A DNA stretch of 64,000 nt from an uncultured Eubacterium sp. (GTDB lineage: Bacteria; Bacillota; Clostridia; Lachnospirales; Lachnospiraceae): the NCBI GenBank assembly GCA_947642745.1, contig CANRTU010000004.1, positions 35,307-99,306 on the forward strand, read 5' to 3'. The notes under the pieces were generated by a model. It searched no databases. It was not told where the DNA came from and saw only the letters and a program-made list of their open reading frames with translations. Positions 1 to 8,167 of the stretch are shown here, piece after piece. The translations under genes and the position numbers were made by a program. Each line of letters begins with the position of its first letter. Position 1 is the stretch's first letter.

Positions 1-1
1 T

Positions 2-652
2 ATTGATCAGATGTCTGTTGCGGTGACAACAATCGCATTTAACTGGATGGCGTGGTCGTTTGCGGGTGAAGATGGCATTGCGGCAGTTTCTATTATAATG
101 TATCTGCAATTTGTTATTATTGGGATTTATTTCGGATACGCAATGGGTATTTCACCGTTATCTGGTTATTCTTTTGGGAACGGTAAAGTAGAAATATGCC
201 AGAAGCTTGAAATGTATTCCAGGCGTTTTTATACAATTGCCCCAGGTTTATTGTATGGCCTGACATTTATATCAGCACCGTCAGGAGTTTCATTTTTTGC
301 GGCTAAAGGAAGTGTGGTTTACCATCTGGCAGTTTACGGAATGCGGGTTTATGGGCTTGGATTTTTATGTTCCGGATTTAATATTTATACAGCAATTCGT
401 CTGACAGCATATGGCAGAGGACAGTTTGCCGGTATTATTACTTTTATGCGTTCTTTCCTGTTGCTGCTTCCGGCATTGCTGTTGCTGCCGGAAGTCTGGG
501 GAATTACAGGAATCTGGCTCTCGGTTCCTGTGGCGGAAATACTGACATTTCTGATATCGGTTTACATTACAATGATTTTCAGGGTCAGCAGACTCTGTCG
601 TTCTGACAGCGGTATGTCTGGAAAGCTTCAGATTTGTAACAAAAATATATGA
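2..652 (+). CDS. MATE-family multidrug/Na+ antiporter, C-terminal part
   Basis: The reading frame is already open at the window edge (I-D-Q precedes the first Met at 11), so this is the C-terminal half of a larger protein of roughly 450 residues, not a 213-residue gene. Hydrophobic segments alternate with short loops. The stretch with GEDGIAAVSIIMY followed by FGYAMGISPLSGYSFG is typical of MATE exporters, as is the late AIRLTAYGRGQ loop. The family exports cationic drugs or metabolites across the membrane in exchange for Na+ or H+. The gene ends 22 bp before the next start. The substrate cannot be told. Confidence 0.8.
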   Translation: MDQMSVAVTTIAFNWMAWSFAGEDGIAAVSIIMYLQFVIIGIYFGYAMGISPLSGYSFGNGKVEICQKLEMYSRRFYTIAPGLLYGLTFISAPSGVSFFAAKGSVVYHLAVYGMRVYGLGFLCSGFNIYTAIRLTAYGRGQFAGIITFMRSFLLLLPALLLLPEVWGITGIWLSVPVAEILTFLISVYITMIFRVSRLCRSDSGMSGKLQICNKNI

Positions 653-674
653 TAAAACGGGAGGATTTTCAAAG

Positions 675-1985
675 ATGAAAAAAATGATAAAGAACTTTGT
701 AATTATTTTAACCGTGGCTGGATGTTTATTTTATCTGGCCTGTAAAGGAGATAATCAGGTATATGCCCAGACGGGTGGGAATTTTCCGATTTTGCCGGCA
801 GACTATCAGAAAATGCTGGGTAAAGGGATGGATGTGGACTGGTCAAAGACCGGAGCCGGAAAAAGAAATTATTCTGAATCAGCTGTCAGAAAATTTAAAA
901 AAGCAGGTATCAGACATGTAAGAATCAGGGTGAAGGACGCCGTAACTGAATCGCTGTTTGTTACACTTGATGAGCAGATTAATGACTGTTTAAAATATGG
1001 ATTAATACCGGTTCTTGCCTATCAGGCAAATGAATTTAAAAATGTTGTTTCGGATCAAAGTATGCTTGAAGCTGTTGAATGGTGGAGGATGGTAGCGGAA
1101 CATTATAAAAATTATCCGTATCAGCTGTCCTTTGATTTGTTAATAGAATGTTCTGATGCGCTTAACAAACAGCCGGAAAGGCTGAATGAATATTTTGAAA
1201 AAGCAGTCGGTGCAATCCGGCTTACGAATCCTGGTAGAATTGTTATAATATCTCCAAGAGTGAGATCGGATGCCGCATATCTGAATGATCTGGAAATCCC
1301 TTCCCGGGCAAATGGATATATAATGGCAGAATGGCATTTTTATGCGTCCGGACCAAGTAAAACTAATTCAAGGAAACTATGGACTACTGGTACAAAATTG
1401 GAAAAGGCCCTGATTAAAGATAAAATCAACCTGGCGCTGGCATGGCAGCAGAAGACGGGTATCCCTACCTGGGTTGGAGCCTGGATGGCTGGAAATTATA
1501 ACGATGGAAATGACTATACCCTGGCAGAGCAGATAGAATTTGCCCACTATATGATAACACAACTGGAAGGGGCAGGGATACCATATGCGGTGAATTCTGA
1601 TACTAAGTTTTATAACAGGGAAACAGATAAGTGGATCAGAAGTATGCTCCCTCTGAGGCATTGTATATTTACTTCTTATCAAAAGGCTGTGCGTATGTTG
1701 TTTGAAAACAGTCAGAATCAGGTGTCTTCTATAAAAAAAGTATCTAAAAGCAGCATTCGGATAAAATGGACAGATATAAAGCGGGCAGACGGATATATAA
1801 TAACGATTTCTACATCGCCCGGATTCTGGAAAGACAGGAGACAGGCCGCTGTAACAGGGACTGAAAAAGTATTGAAAGGATTACGTACTGGAACGACTTA
1901 TTATGTAAAAGTAAAAGGACATATGAGATTCAATGGTAAAAAAGTATATAGTGAATATAGCAAACAGAAAAGTATCAGACTCTGA
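675..1985 (+). CDS. secreted GH5-like (cellulase-fold) protein with C-terminal fibronectin-III-like domain
   Basis: 436 residues; ATG preceded by GGGAGG. The N-terminus is a signal sequence; VAGC at 14-17 could be a lipobox, but a longer hydrophobic stretch ending at YAQ (30-32) is also possible. Residues about 45-330 resemble the TIM barrel of glycoside hydrolase family 5: FDLLIEC (acid/base Glu158 in the place of LLNEP), NPGRIVIISP and HFY at 221-223. At the position of the usual catalytic nucleophile (GEF/GEW) the sequence reads VGAW, with Ala269 instead of Glu. Residues about 350-436 look like a fibronectin type III domain (SSIRIKWTDIKRADGYII ... GTTYYVKVKG). Inferred to be an extracellular carbohydrate-binding or atypical hydrolytic protein; activity is doubtful if the alignment is right. 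Confidence 0.6.
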   Translation: MKKMIKNFVIILTVAGCLFYLACKGDNQVYAQTGGNFPILPADYQKMLGKGMDVDWSKTGAGKRNYSESAVRKFKKAGIRHVRIRVKDAVTESLFVTLDEQINDCLKYGLIPVLAYQANEFKNVVSDQSMLEAVEWWRMVAEHYKNYPYQLSFDLLIECSDALNKQPERLNEYFEKAVGAIRLTNPGRIVIISPRVRSDAAYLNDLEIPSRANGYIMAEWHFYASGPSKTNSRKLWTTGTKLEKALIKDKINLALAWQQKTGIPTWVGAWMAGNYNDGNDYTLAEQIEFAHYMITQLEGAGIPYAVNSDTKFYNRETDKWIRSMLPLRHCIFTSYQKAVRMLFENSQNQVSSIKKVSKSSIRIKWTDIKRADGYIITISTSPGFWKDRRQAAVTGTEKVLKGLRTGTTYYVKVKGHMRFNGKKVYSEYSKQKSIRL

Positions 1986-2074
1986 TATTGGGGCTGAATA
2001 TGCAGAGGTGGGAAATGCGGATAAAAACAGAACCGGATGAAGCAGATTGAACATTACAAAGAGTACGACGATGA

Positions 2075-2332
2075 GAAAGGCTGCCGGGTTATAATCCCAT
2101 TGTTGATTTTTTGGAAAGGAAGATTTATAAGTATGGGAAAAAAGAGCAATATGAAACAGAAATAGTATATGGGCTTCGTGAGCCTCTTACAGTAATAATG
2201 GCCCAGTGCGAATATATAAGAAAACATTCCGCAGATATGGATAAAAAGGATATTCTGGAAGAAGTTAAAGTTATTTACCGTCAGATGGAAAGAATGAATC
2301 AGACTATGATAAGTCTGTTAAAACAGGATTAG
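2075..2332 (+). pseudogene. remnant of a sensor histidine kinase (HisKA dimerisation helix only)
   Basis: The open frame runs from a stop at 2072 and has no convincing start; TTG at 2111 has no ribosome binding site. The product contains LREPLTVIMAQCEYIRKH, which matches the H-box helix of histidine kinases (SHELKTPLTVI...), followed by a second helix (QMERMNQTMISLL). The phosphoacceptor His is replaced by Tyr (VYGLREP). There are no sensor, HAMP or ATPase domains. Best read as the decayed middle of a kinase gene. A translated 73-residue helical peptide is possible but unlikely. Confidence 0.4.
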
Positions 2333-2852
2333 CAGGCAGATGAGTCTGAAACTATAAGTATATAGCTGGAAACTGTGTATCTATACCGAAGCTGATAAAA
2401 ACCGTGAAAAGAATCATGGCTGGATTGTTTGTGCAGAAAGCGGTGGAGGGACAGTTTATTTATCTTCAGGACTCTGGCGTACGAAGCAGCCGGTTTGTTA
2501 TTACTACAATTTTATATTTAAATTATAACTGATGGTCAGACTGGAAGAAAAAATCCGGTGTGGCTGTCAGTTTTTGTGTCGTACCAAAGAACGGATAATA
2601 TGGATAGCCGGCACCGGACCGTATCGGGCGAATTTCAGTCCGCACCAGCCTGACTGAAATTTTGATGAAAACTGATATGGATGGGCATGAATGGGTACAC
2701 TGATACTAATAAACTGAAAAGAATGAATCAGACAAGTTGATTAAATTTCAATGCTGTGTTAAGCTGTAGCTGGACAGCGGTAACGAATATGGGGGCATTT
2801 GCTTTTGGAAGTTGTAGTTTATAATAAAACCTGAAATAGGAGAACAGACAAT
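2333..2852. other. long intergenic stretch with degenerate coding traces
   Basis: No complete gene is visible. An open frame without a start codon at 2358-2528 encodes a 56-residue segment (HGWIVCAESGGGTVYLSS core) that looks like a protein fragment but is not recognised. Further on, stops occur in all frames and a terminator-like hairpin lies at 2631-2661. Together with the kinase remnant just upstream, this suggests a graveyard of decayed genes. Confidence 0.4.
2631..2664 (+). terminator. hairpin with short T-run
   Basis: AATTTCAGTC (2631-2640) pairs perfectly with GACTGAAATT (2652-2661) around an 11-nt loop, followed by a short T-rich stretch. It resembles an intrinsic terminator but has no intact gene directly upstream. 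Confidence 0.4.
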
Positions 2853-3692
2853 ATGTACGATAAAATTTATTTAATAGACAGTGAAAATATCAGCGATGAA
2901 TGGGTGGATATCCTGGATACCACAGGGCCGAAGGATCATATTACTGTCTTTTATACTGACAAAAGTTCACACATCAACTGCGGCCAGGTATGCAAGCTGA
3001 TGGAAAAGGGTGCGGGAAAAGTCCACTGGATCAAATGCCTGGAAGGAAACAATGCGCTGGATTTCCAGCTGGTTACGGAACTGGGAGCCATGATCGAAAG
3101 AAATGAGGCGGAAGAATACGCCATTATTTCAAAAGATAATGGATTTAATGTGGTGGTCAATTACTGGAACAGCAGAAATATTCATATTACCCGGATGAAT
3201 GTTAAGGCCATTAAGGACGAGTGCGTGACAAAAGACGAAGCAGATATAGCAGTAAAAGTACCGCAGACGACGCCAGTTGTGCATCCGGCGGCAAAAACAG
3301 AGGAACCCGCATTTATCCGGGAACTGTTAAAGACCGTGGATATTTCCGATCATTCCATGCTCTATGGTACGCTGGTTGCTTTCGAAGGCCAGGGAAATGG
3401 TGCGGAAGATTACCGCAGAATCCGGGACTACGACAAAGACGTGCAGGCAAGGCTCAGCGGACTGTATCTGAAAGACCGTGGCAAACGGGGCGTCACCTAT
3501 CTGGAGCTGCTGCTCAGACAGAACCAGCATCCGGAAACGGAAGGAGCGCAGCTGTATGATATGGTGATGAACGGACCGAAAAAAAAGAAAGATAAGTTTC
3601 ATAAATCACTGATTACCAGGTATGGAAAAGATGAGGGGACTGTCTATTACAGAATGATAAAACCCCATTATAATTTTATTAAAATGATTTAG
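2853..3692 (+). CDS. PIN/NYN-like nuclease-fold protein
   Basis: 279 residues; ATG preceded by AGGAGAACA. The N-terminal 120 residues look like a PIN-like domain: LIDSEN near the start, NALDFQLVTELG in the middle and AIISKDNGFN late. These place acidic residues where PIN/NYN nucleases bind Mg2+ (Asp9, Glu11, the Asp of ALDF and the Asp of SKD). The C-terminal half (about 150-279) is charged, with a lysine-rich stretch (GPKKKKDKF), and is not recognised. The likely role is RNA cleavage or RNA binding; no toxin or antitoxin partner lies beside it. The gene stands alone between a decayed region and a convergent HIT gene. Confidence 0.6.
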   Translation: MYDKIYLIDSENISDEWVDILDTTGPKDHITVFYTDKSSHINCGQVCKLMEKGAGKVHWIKCLEGNNALDFQLVTELGAMIERNEAEEYAIISKDNGFNVVVNYWNSRNIHITRMNVKAIKDECVTKDEADIAVKVPQTTPVVHPAAKTEEPAFIRELLKTVDISDHSMLYGTLVAFEGQGNGAEDYRRIRDYDKDVQARLSGLYLKDRGKRGVTYLELLLRQNQHPETEGAQLYDMVMNGPKKKKDKFHKSLITRYGKDEGTVYYRMIKPHYNFIKMI

Positions 3693-3866
3693 ACTTGTCT
3701 GAAACATGGGATTCAGCCGGCGCAGCCTGCCATATCCGGCCGGTATGGTATTTCTGCCCGGTGGTTGCGCCTGCTGAATCAGGAAACCGATCAGCCCGGA
3801 TAGTTGAAATGCCCGGATGATTCAGTACACATGGTTTTTCAGATCTGTTTCTGATACTGGCCGGTT

Positions 3867-4292
3867 TTACACATGCTCCAGTTCTTTTGTAATGGCGGCA
3901 ATGATATCCGCATATTCCTGCTCATTCAGATATTTCTTATCAGGGTTCATGGCAAATACACCGCCCCATTCAAATTCATCCGCATATTTTGGCACCAGAT
4001 GAAAATGCAGATGGTGGCCCGTATCCCCATAAGCACCATAATTCACCTTGTCCGGGTGAAAAGCGGCCTGCAGCGCTCTGGCTACTTTCGCCACATCTTC
4101 AAAATAAGCGCTCCGTTCAGCGGCTGTCAGTTCATTCATATCTCCCACATGCTTTTTGTGGGCAACGATTACCCGGCCTTTATGGCTTTGTTCTTTAAAT
4201 AAATAGACTTTACAGGTGTCCATTTCGCAGATTTTAATACCAAACTTTGCGACCAGTTCACCCTCCATACAATATGCACAATTTTGATCCAT
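3867..4292 (-). CDS. HIT-family nucleotide hydrolase/transferase
   Basis: 141 residues, reverse strand. The histidine triad is clear: GHHLHFHLVPKY near residue 95 (HxHxH followed by two hydrophobics), with the supporting N-terminal strand VYLFKEQSHKGRVIVAHKKHV. CAYC at residues 5-8 suggests a metal-binding pair. HIT proteins hydrolyse dinucleotides or nucleotide-phosphoramidates in the cytosol. Upstream on its strand is AAGGAGTAAGGTGCT before ATG, a good ribosome binding site. The exact substrate cannot be judged. Confidence 0.85.
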   Translation of the reverse strand: MDQNCAYCMEGELVAKFGIKICEMDTCKVYLFKEQSHKGRVIVAHKKHVGDMNELTAAERSAYFEDVAKVARALQAAFHPDKVNYGAYGDTGHHLHFHLVPKYADEFEWGGVFAMNPDKKYLNEQEYADIIAAITKELEHV

Positions 4293-4359
4293 AGCACCTT
4301 ACTCCTTTTGTCTGATTTTCTGATAGTTTACCATAAAACAAGAGGAAAATGCAATATTT

Positions 4360-4644
4360 TTGTTAAAAATACATAAAATATACAAGAATAAAAACTGTCC
4401 GGGCTGTGGTTTTTATGCTTTTGGAACACGTATTTACAATTTGAAAACGAAAGAATTAAATGATTATCAATTAGAACATGGAGCTAAACAAATGGCAGCC
4501 GCAAATAATAAAATATATATTTTAGCAGACTGGAAAATTTATATCTATGACATAGAGAAGATAGAGCTTATAAAAAGTATGGAAGTTAATCATATGGATA
4601 ACGATTTTAGTTATTTATCCGGAATGTTTGTGCTGGAAAAATAA
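4360..4644 (+). CDS. small hypothetical protein, possibly a gene fragment
   Basis: 94 residues with a TTG start and only a weak upstream AGAGGA. The sequence has repeated beta-strand-like phrases (KIYILADWKIYIYDIEKIELIKSMEV), reminiscent of one blade of a beta-propeller. Base composition is more AT-rich than its neighbours. It ends 3 bp before a palindromic element. It may be the tail of a lost larger gene; I do not recognise a family. Confidence 0.3.
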   Translation: MLKIHKIYKNKNCPGCGFYAFGTRIYNLKTKELNDYQLEHGAKQMAAANNKIYILADWKIYIYDIEKIELIKSMEVNHMDNDFSYLSGMFVLEK

Positions 4645-4647
4645 TTT

Positions 4648-4707
4648 AGAGCGTGTTTGAAAAATGCTTTCTGGCAGATGACGGGAATGATTTTTCAAAC
4701 ACGCTCT
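4648..4707. repeat. MITE-like palindromic element, short form (copy A)
   Basis: 60 bp with perfect 18-bp terminal inverted repeats: AGAGCGTGTTTGAAAAAT at 4648-4665 and its complement at 4690-4707. The inner sequence matches the two ends of the 199-bp copy at 31780-31978, as if the centre had been deleted. It lies between convergent genes, where the hairpin could also stop transcription in both directions. Confidence 0.8.
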
Positions 4708-4717
4708 GGTGACCTGT

Positions 4718-6064
4718 TTAAGCTTTTTTTATCGTGATGGAAGTAATGACCGGCTGTTCATCCGCGGGAATCGTGCCGTTATTATCTGCTGGTTTTGCTG
4801 AAGTGCAGACCTGGTCAACCACATCCATGCCTTCCGTAACATATCCAAATACTGCGTAATCGCCGTCCAGGCTTACGCTGTCTTCGTGGACAATAAAAAA
4901 CTGGGAATCTGCGCTGTTATAATCACTGGATCTGGCCATGGATATGGCGCCTCTTGTATGGGACAGTGGATTTTCATAGCCGTTGGCTTTAAATTCCCCA
5001 AAGATGGTATTGCCAGACCCGCCAAAACCATTACCTTCCGGATCACCGCCCTGCATCACAAAGCCTTCCATGATCCTGTGAAAAGTTAAGCCATTATAAA
5101 ACCCTTTTTCTGCCAGGGAAACAAAATTTTTAACTGTGACCGGGGCTGTATTTGCATCTAATGCCACGGTAATCGTTCCGTAATCCTCGATTACAATTTC
5201 CGCATAATGGGTCGCCGTAATTTTGGATGCGCCTGCGGCAGCGGTATGATCGTTCTGGCTGTTGTCCGCCGGGTTTTCATCACTGACAGACGACGAGGAT
5301 TCATCCGCCGGTTTATCCGGTAAAAACCATGTTTTGCCAATTATGAAAAAGAAAACAGCTGCAAAAGCAGCGGCAGCGGCTATCCCTGTCCGTGTCCGCT
5401 TCTTTTTCCGGATTTCCCTTTCCAATGGAGCCGCCAGTGCGTCAATACTGTCCAGAATCTGTTTTCTGGCCGTTTCAGACAGCGTGGCGTTTGTCACAGC
5501 CTGTCTGATTTCCTGTTCCAGATTCGCTCCGGTATCCCTGGAATGTTCCCTGCCTGTGATACTGCAGATCCTTGCCAGATTCTGTTCTTCCGCAGCCAGC
5601 GCCGCCTCTGTGACAGCGTGTTTCAGACCGGTCACTTCTGATATCTGTTTTTTATCAAAATCTGCGGCCCGGTGCAGCACGAAAACAAACCGTCCCGCCA
5701 GTGGCAGGGATAACCGCATTGCGTCCCATATGCTCCGGCCTGTCAGAGTATCATTTTCATCAGTAATAAGAAAATTATTTTCTGCCGGAACCGGCAGGGA
5801 GGACTGGCCTTTCTTCTGATATTTCCGGCGGCAGTAAATTGCGGCCTTTTCATATAATTTCCGCCGGAATTCTTCTTCTGTTTTAATTTGTCCGGCGGAT
5901 ATATCGCTCCATATATGCTTAAACACCCGGACCACTGCGTTTTCCGCATAAGTTTCATTGAGCAGCAGTCCGTCGCACAGTGCTTTCACCTCCCGCCAGT
6001 GTTTTTCAAATAATTCTGTTAATGCTGCCCGGTTTCCCTTTGCTGCCTGTGTTAATATCTGCAT
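4718..6064 (-). CDS. fusion: sigma-70-like domain, transmembrane helix, extracellular cyclophilin (PPIase)
   Basis: 448 residues, reverse strand; AAAGGA lies upstream of the ATG. Residues about 1-80 resemble sigma-70 region 2 (LTELFEKHWREVKALCDGLL ... AENAVVRVFKHIW) and about 110-165 resemble region 4 (SLPLAGRFVFVLHRAADFDKKQISEVTGL). A linker is followed by a basic stop (RKKKRTR) and a single transmembrane helix at about 227-248. An Asp/Ser/Asn-rich spacer leads to a complete cyclophilin domain (about 285-448) with the catalytic FHRIMEGFVMQGGD at 328-341 and SQFFIVHED. A normal secreted peptidyl-prolyl isomerase has no sigma-like head. With a membrane anchor, the head would be cytosolic and the isomerase outside. 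Whether the head binds DNA or polymerase is unknown. Confidence 0.75.
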   Translation of the reverse strand: MQILTQAAKGNRAALTELFEKHWREVKALCDGLLLNETYAENAVVRVFKHIWSDISAGQIKTEEEFRRKLYEKAAIYCRRKYQKKGQSSLPVPAENNFLITDENDTLTGRSIWDAMRLSLPLAGRFVFVLHRAADFDKKQISEVTGLKHAVTEAALAAEEQNLARICSITGREHSRDTGANLEQEIRQAVTNATLSETARKQILDSIDALAAPLEREIRKKKRTRTGIAAAAAFAAVFFFIIGKTWFLPDKPADESSSSVSDENPADNSQNDHTAAAGASKITATHYAEIVIEDYGTITVALDANTAPVTVKNFVSLAEKGFYNGLTFHRIMEGFVMQGGDPEGNGFGGSGNTIFGEFKANGYENPLSHTRGAISMARSSDYNSADSQFFIVHEDSVSLDGDYAVFGYVTEGMDVVDQVCTSAKPADNNGTIPADEQPVITSITIKKA

Positions 6065-6483
6065 TCTGGTAAAGCATTCCTTTCTGTGTTTTATAATATT
6101 TACGATGAGCCCGGATTCCGGTAACTGGGATCATCTTCCGGTTACCGGTCCACATATGCCCTGATAGCCTTCTGGGTAAGTGAACGGTTTACGAACAGAA
6201 AAAGGAAACAATCATCATTCTGATCGCTTCCTTAAATAATAATGTCATTACCGCCTTATCACCATACTAAATCTGCTTCGTTGGATTTTCCAGCCGTAGC
6301 CACCATTACGTCGTCGAAAATCCGCCTTGCAGAGTGACAAAATATCCAGAACGCTTACCATAAATACCAGCAAGTCAGTACACTGGTTTAAATCTGGTCT
6401 GACCAGCGTCTTTCGCTCTGACATAAACCGGTTTATGGGCACTTTTCAGTATCTGTTCCGCTGCCCGCTGCGAAAAACGTATC
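6065..6483. other. intergenic region with hairpins, no gene
   Basis: No supported coding frame. CCGGTAAC (6118-6125) pairs with GTTACCGG (6141-6148), and a perfect palindrome ATAAACCGGTTTAT lies near 6423-6436. Both flanking genes are on the reverse strand, so this holds the promoter of the sigma-like/cyclophilin gene and the 3' end of the C-S lyase gene. Confidence 0.5.
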
Positions 6484-7692
6484 TCAGACACAAAATACAT
6501 ATTGTCCAAGCCGCTCAAAGGCTTCTTTTACTCTGGATAATGGCAGCGCCAGATTCATACGGATGTGACACGGACCATGGAACGGACGTCCGTCCTGCCA
6601 GCCCACGCCCACTTTCCATCCGTCCCGCAGCAGCTCATGGATCGTTTTCTGATGTTTAGCGCACCATTTCGTACAATCCAGAAACAGCATGTAAGTACCT
6701 TCCGGTTTTGTTACAGAGACGCCGTCAAAATGCTGACTGATGAAATCACAGGCATAATTTACATTGCCGCTGAGCGTCTGGCACAGTTCTTCCAGCCATT
6801 CCTGTCCTTCGGGTCTGTAAGCGCCGGTCAGTGCGTGCATGGAAAGGACGTTTATGCTGTTGTAATGGGGTTTTGATCCTTTTGCCCGTATACGGTCCCT
6901 GAAAGCCTGATTATATATAATATGATAGCTGCCGGTCAGACCTGCCAGATTAAAGGTTTTGCTGGGTGCGTATAAAGCCGTGGTATGCTCACGGGCATAT
7001 GTGCTGACTGACTGCAGGGGAATATGTCTGTGTCCGTTTAAAAGGATATCAGACCATATTTCGTCAGAAATGATGTTTACTTCATTTCTGGCAAATATAT
7101 CCACTGCCTGTTCCAGCTCCCGTCGTTCCCAGACACGGCCGGCAGGATTGTGGGGCGAGCACATGATGGCGGCGTGAATATGGTTTTCTTTTATTTTCGC
7201 CTCCATATCTTCATAATTCATACGGTAAATGCCGTCTTTGTCTTTCTTTAATTCACTCAGTACAATGTGGTATCCGTTCTGTCGTATGCAGCCTGTAAAT
7301 CCGATATAGGTGGGGCTGTGCAGCAGTACGGCGTCTCCCGGCGCCGCATAGCTTGTCAGTGCGGATATGACGCCTCCGAGCACACCGTTTTCGTATCCGA
7401 TATGCTCTTTTTTCAGGCCGGTGATCCCGTTGCGCACGGCGTGCCACCAGATAATGGAATCATAATATTCGTCGCTGATTTCAAAGTAACCATAGGCCGG
7501 ATGCTTTGCCCGTTCAATAATCGCTTCCGGTATTGTAGGTACTGTGGGAAAATTCATATCCGCAACCCACATCGGTATGAAATCAAATCCATCTTCCGGC
7601 AGGGCCGGAGCCATGTCAGACATTCCGGCGCCGTCCAGTGCGATGGCGTCCTTTCCACTGCGTTCCATGATTGATGTAAAATCGTATTTCAT
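6484..7692 (-). CDS. PatB/MalY-type PLP-dependent C-S lyase (cystathionine beta-lyase-like)
   Basis: 402 residues, reverse strand, the usual length for the family. It shows the fold-type I aminotransferase features of PatB/MalY: the N-terminal IPMWVADMNFPTVPTI, AYGYFEISDEYYDSIIWW, the NPAGRVW loop, SDEIWSDI, and the PLP-binding lysine in APSKTFNLAGL. These enzymes cleave cystathionine or cysteine conjugates to release homocysteine or thiol plus pyruvate and ammonia, in the cytosol. MalY of E. coli also acts as a regulator; nothing here tests that. A MITE-like element sits 38 bp upstream of the start. Confidence 0.85.
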   Translation of the reverse strand: MKYDFTSIMERSGKDAIALDGAGMSDMAPALPEDGFDFIPMWVADMNFPTVPTIPEAIIERAKHPAYGYFEISDEYYDSIIWWHAVRNGITGLKKEHIGYENGVLGGVISALTSYAAPGDAVLLHSPTYIGFTGCIRQNGYHIVLSELKKDKDGIYRMNYEDMEAKIKENHIHAAIMCSPHNPAGRVWERRELEQAVDIFARNEVNIISDEIWSDILLNGHRHIPLQSVSTYAREHTTALYAPSKTFNLAGLTGSYHIIYNQAFRDRIRAKGSKPHYNSINVLSMHALTGAYRPEGQEWLEELCQTLSGNVNYACDFISQHFDGVSVTKPEGTYMLFLDCTKWCAKHQKTIHELLRDGWKVGVGWQDGRPFHGPCHIRMNLALPLSRVKEAFERLGQYVFCV

Positions 7693-7730
7693 GTTCTCTC
7701 CTGTGTCCTTTCACTGGTTATGGTTTCACC

Positions 7731-7821
7731 AGAGCGTGTCTTAAAAATGATTGCGATGACTTGTACGCCGTACTTTGTACCCTGACAGGTATCTGGCGGA
7801 AAACATTTTTAGACACGCTCT
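7731..7821. repeat. MITE-like palindromic element (copy B)
   Basis: 91 bp. The left end AGAGCGTGTCTTAAAAAT (7731-7748) pairs with the right end ATTTTTAGACACGCTCT (7805-7821), with one unpaired base. The interior includes GTACGCCGTACTTTGTACCC-like words seen in the longer copies. It lies in the upstream region of the PatB-type gene. Confidence 0.75.
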
Positions 7822-8100
7822 AAGCCGCAGGCAGAAGTTTTGCCGCCTCTGCCACGTCTGGTATCACCAGCTTTAAATACCTTACTGTTTTGTCAGCCCG
7901 GTTTCCAAAGATATATGGCGGAAATTCCAGGCGCAGAACCCGCTGCGCCACTGTCTGCCGGTATGTGTCCCGGAAACATTTCTGATAAAACAGCAGGATA
8001 TTTAAAGCGGGTATACTGGTTATAAGTATACCTTATTTTCGCTCCCTGTCCAGTCCCCGGTTTTTGAAAGCAGGTGTGCTGTGAAAAAATGCCATAATTC
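7822..8100. other. intergenic stretch, no gene seen
   Basis: Between the palindromic element and the prfC promoter. An open frame at 7840-8025 exists but has no ribosome binding site, no recognisable protein features and no obvious codon structure. I see nothing else. Confidence 0.4.
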
Positions 8101-8129
8101 TTGACATCAGCATATGGGTATTATAGAAT
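8101..8129 (+). promoter_or_regulatory. sigma-A promoter of prfC
   Basis: TTGACA (8101-8106), a 17-bp spacer and TAGAAT (8124-8129). Transcription would start near 8136, upstream of the ribosome binding site at about 8154. This supports the GTG start at 8168 over any start further upstream. Confidence 0.75.
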
Positions 8130-8167
8130 TACGGGTGCTATCAATCATAAATTTGGAGGAAAAAACC

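Noticed and set aside
11..652. Complete small MATE-like gene starting at 11
   Set aside because: The frame is open to the window edge and the product is only the C-terminal half of the family length.
7840..8025. 61-residue frame upstream of prfC
   Set aside because: No ribosome binding site and no recognisable protein features.
8114..8167. Longer start for prfC at 8114
   Set aside because: A promoter (8101-8129) lies inside the extension, and GTG 8168 has a good ribosome binding site and gives the standard RF3 length of 529 residues.
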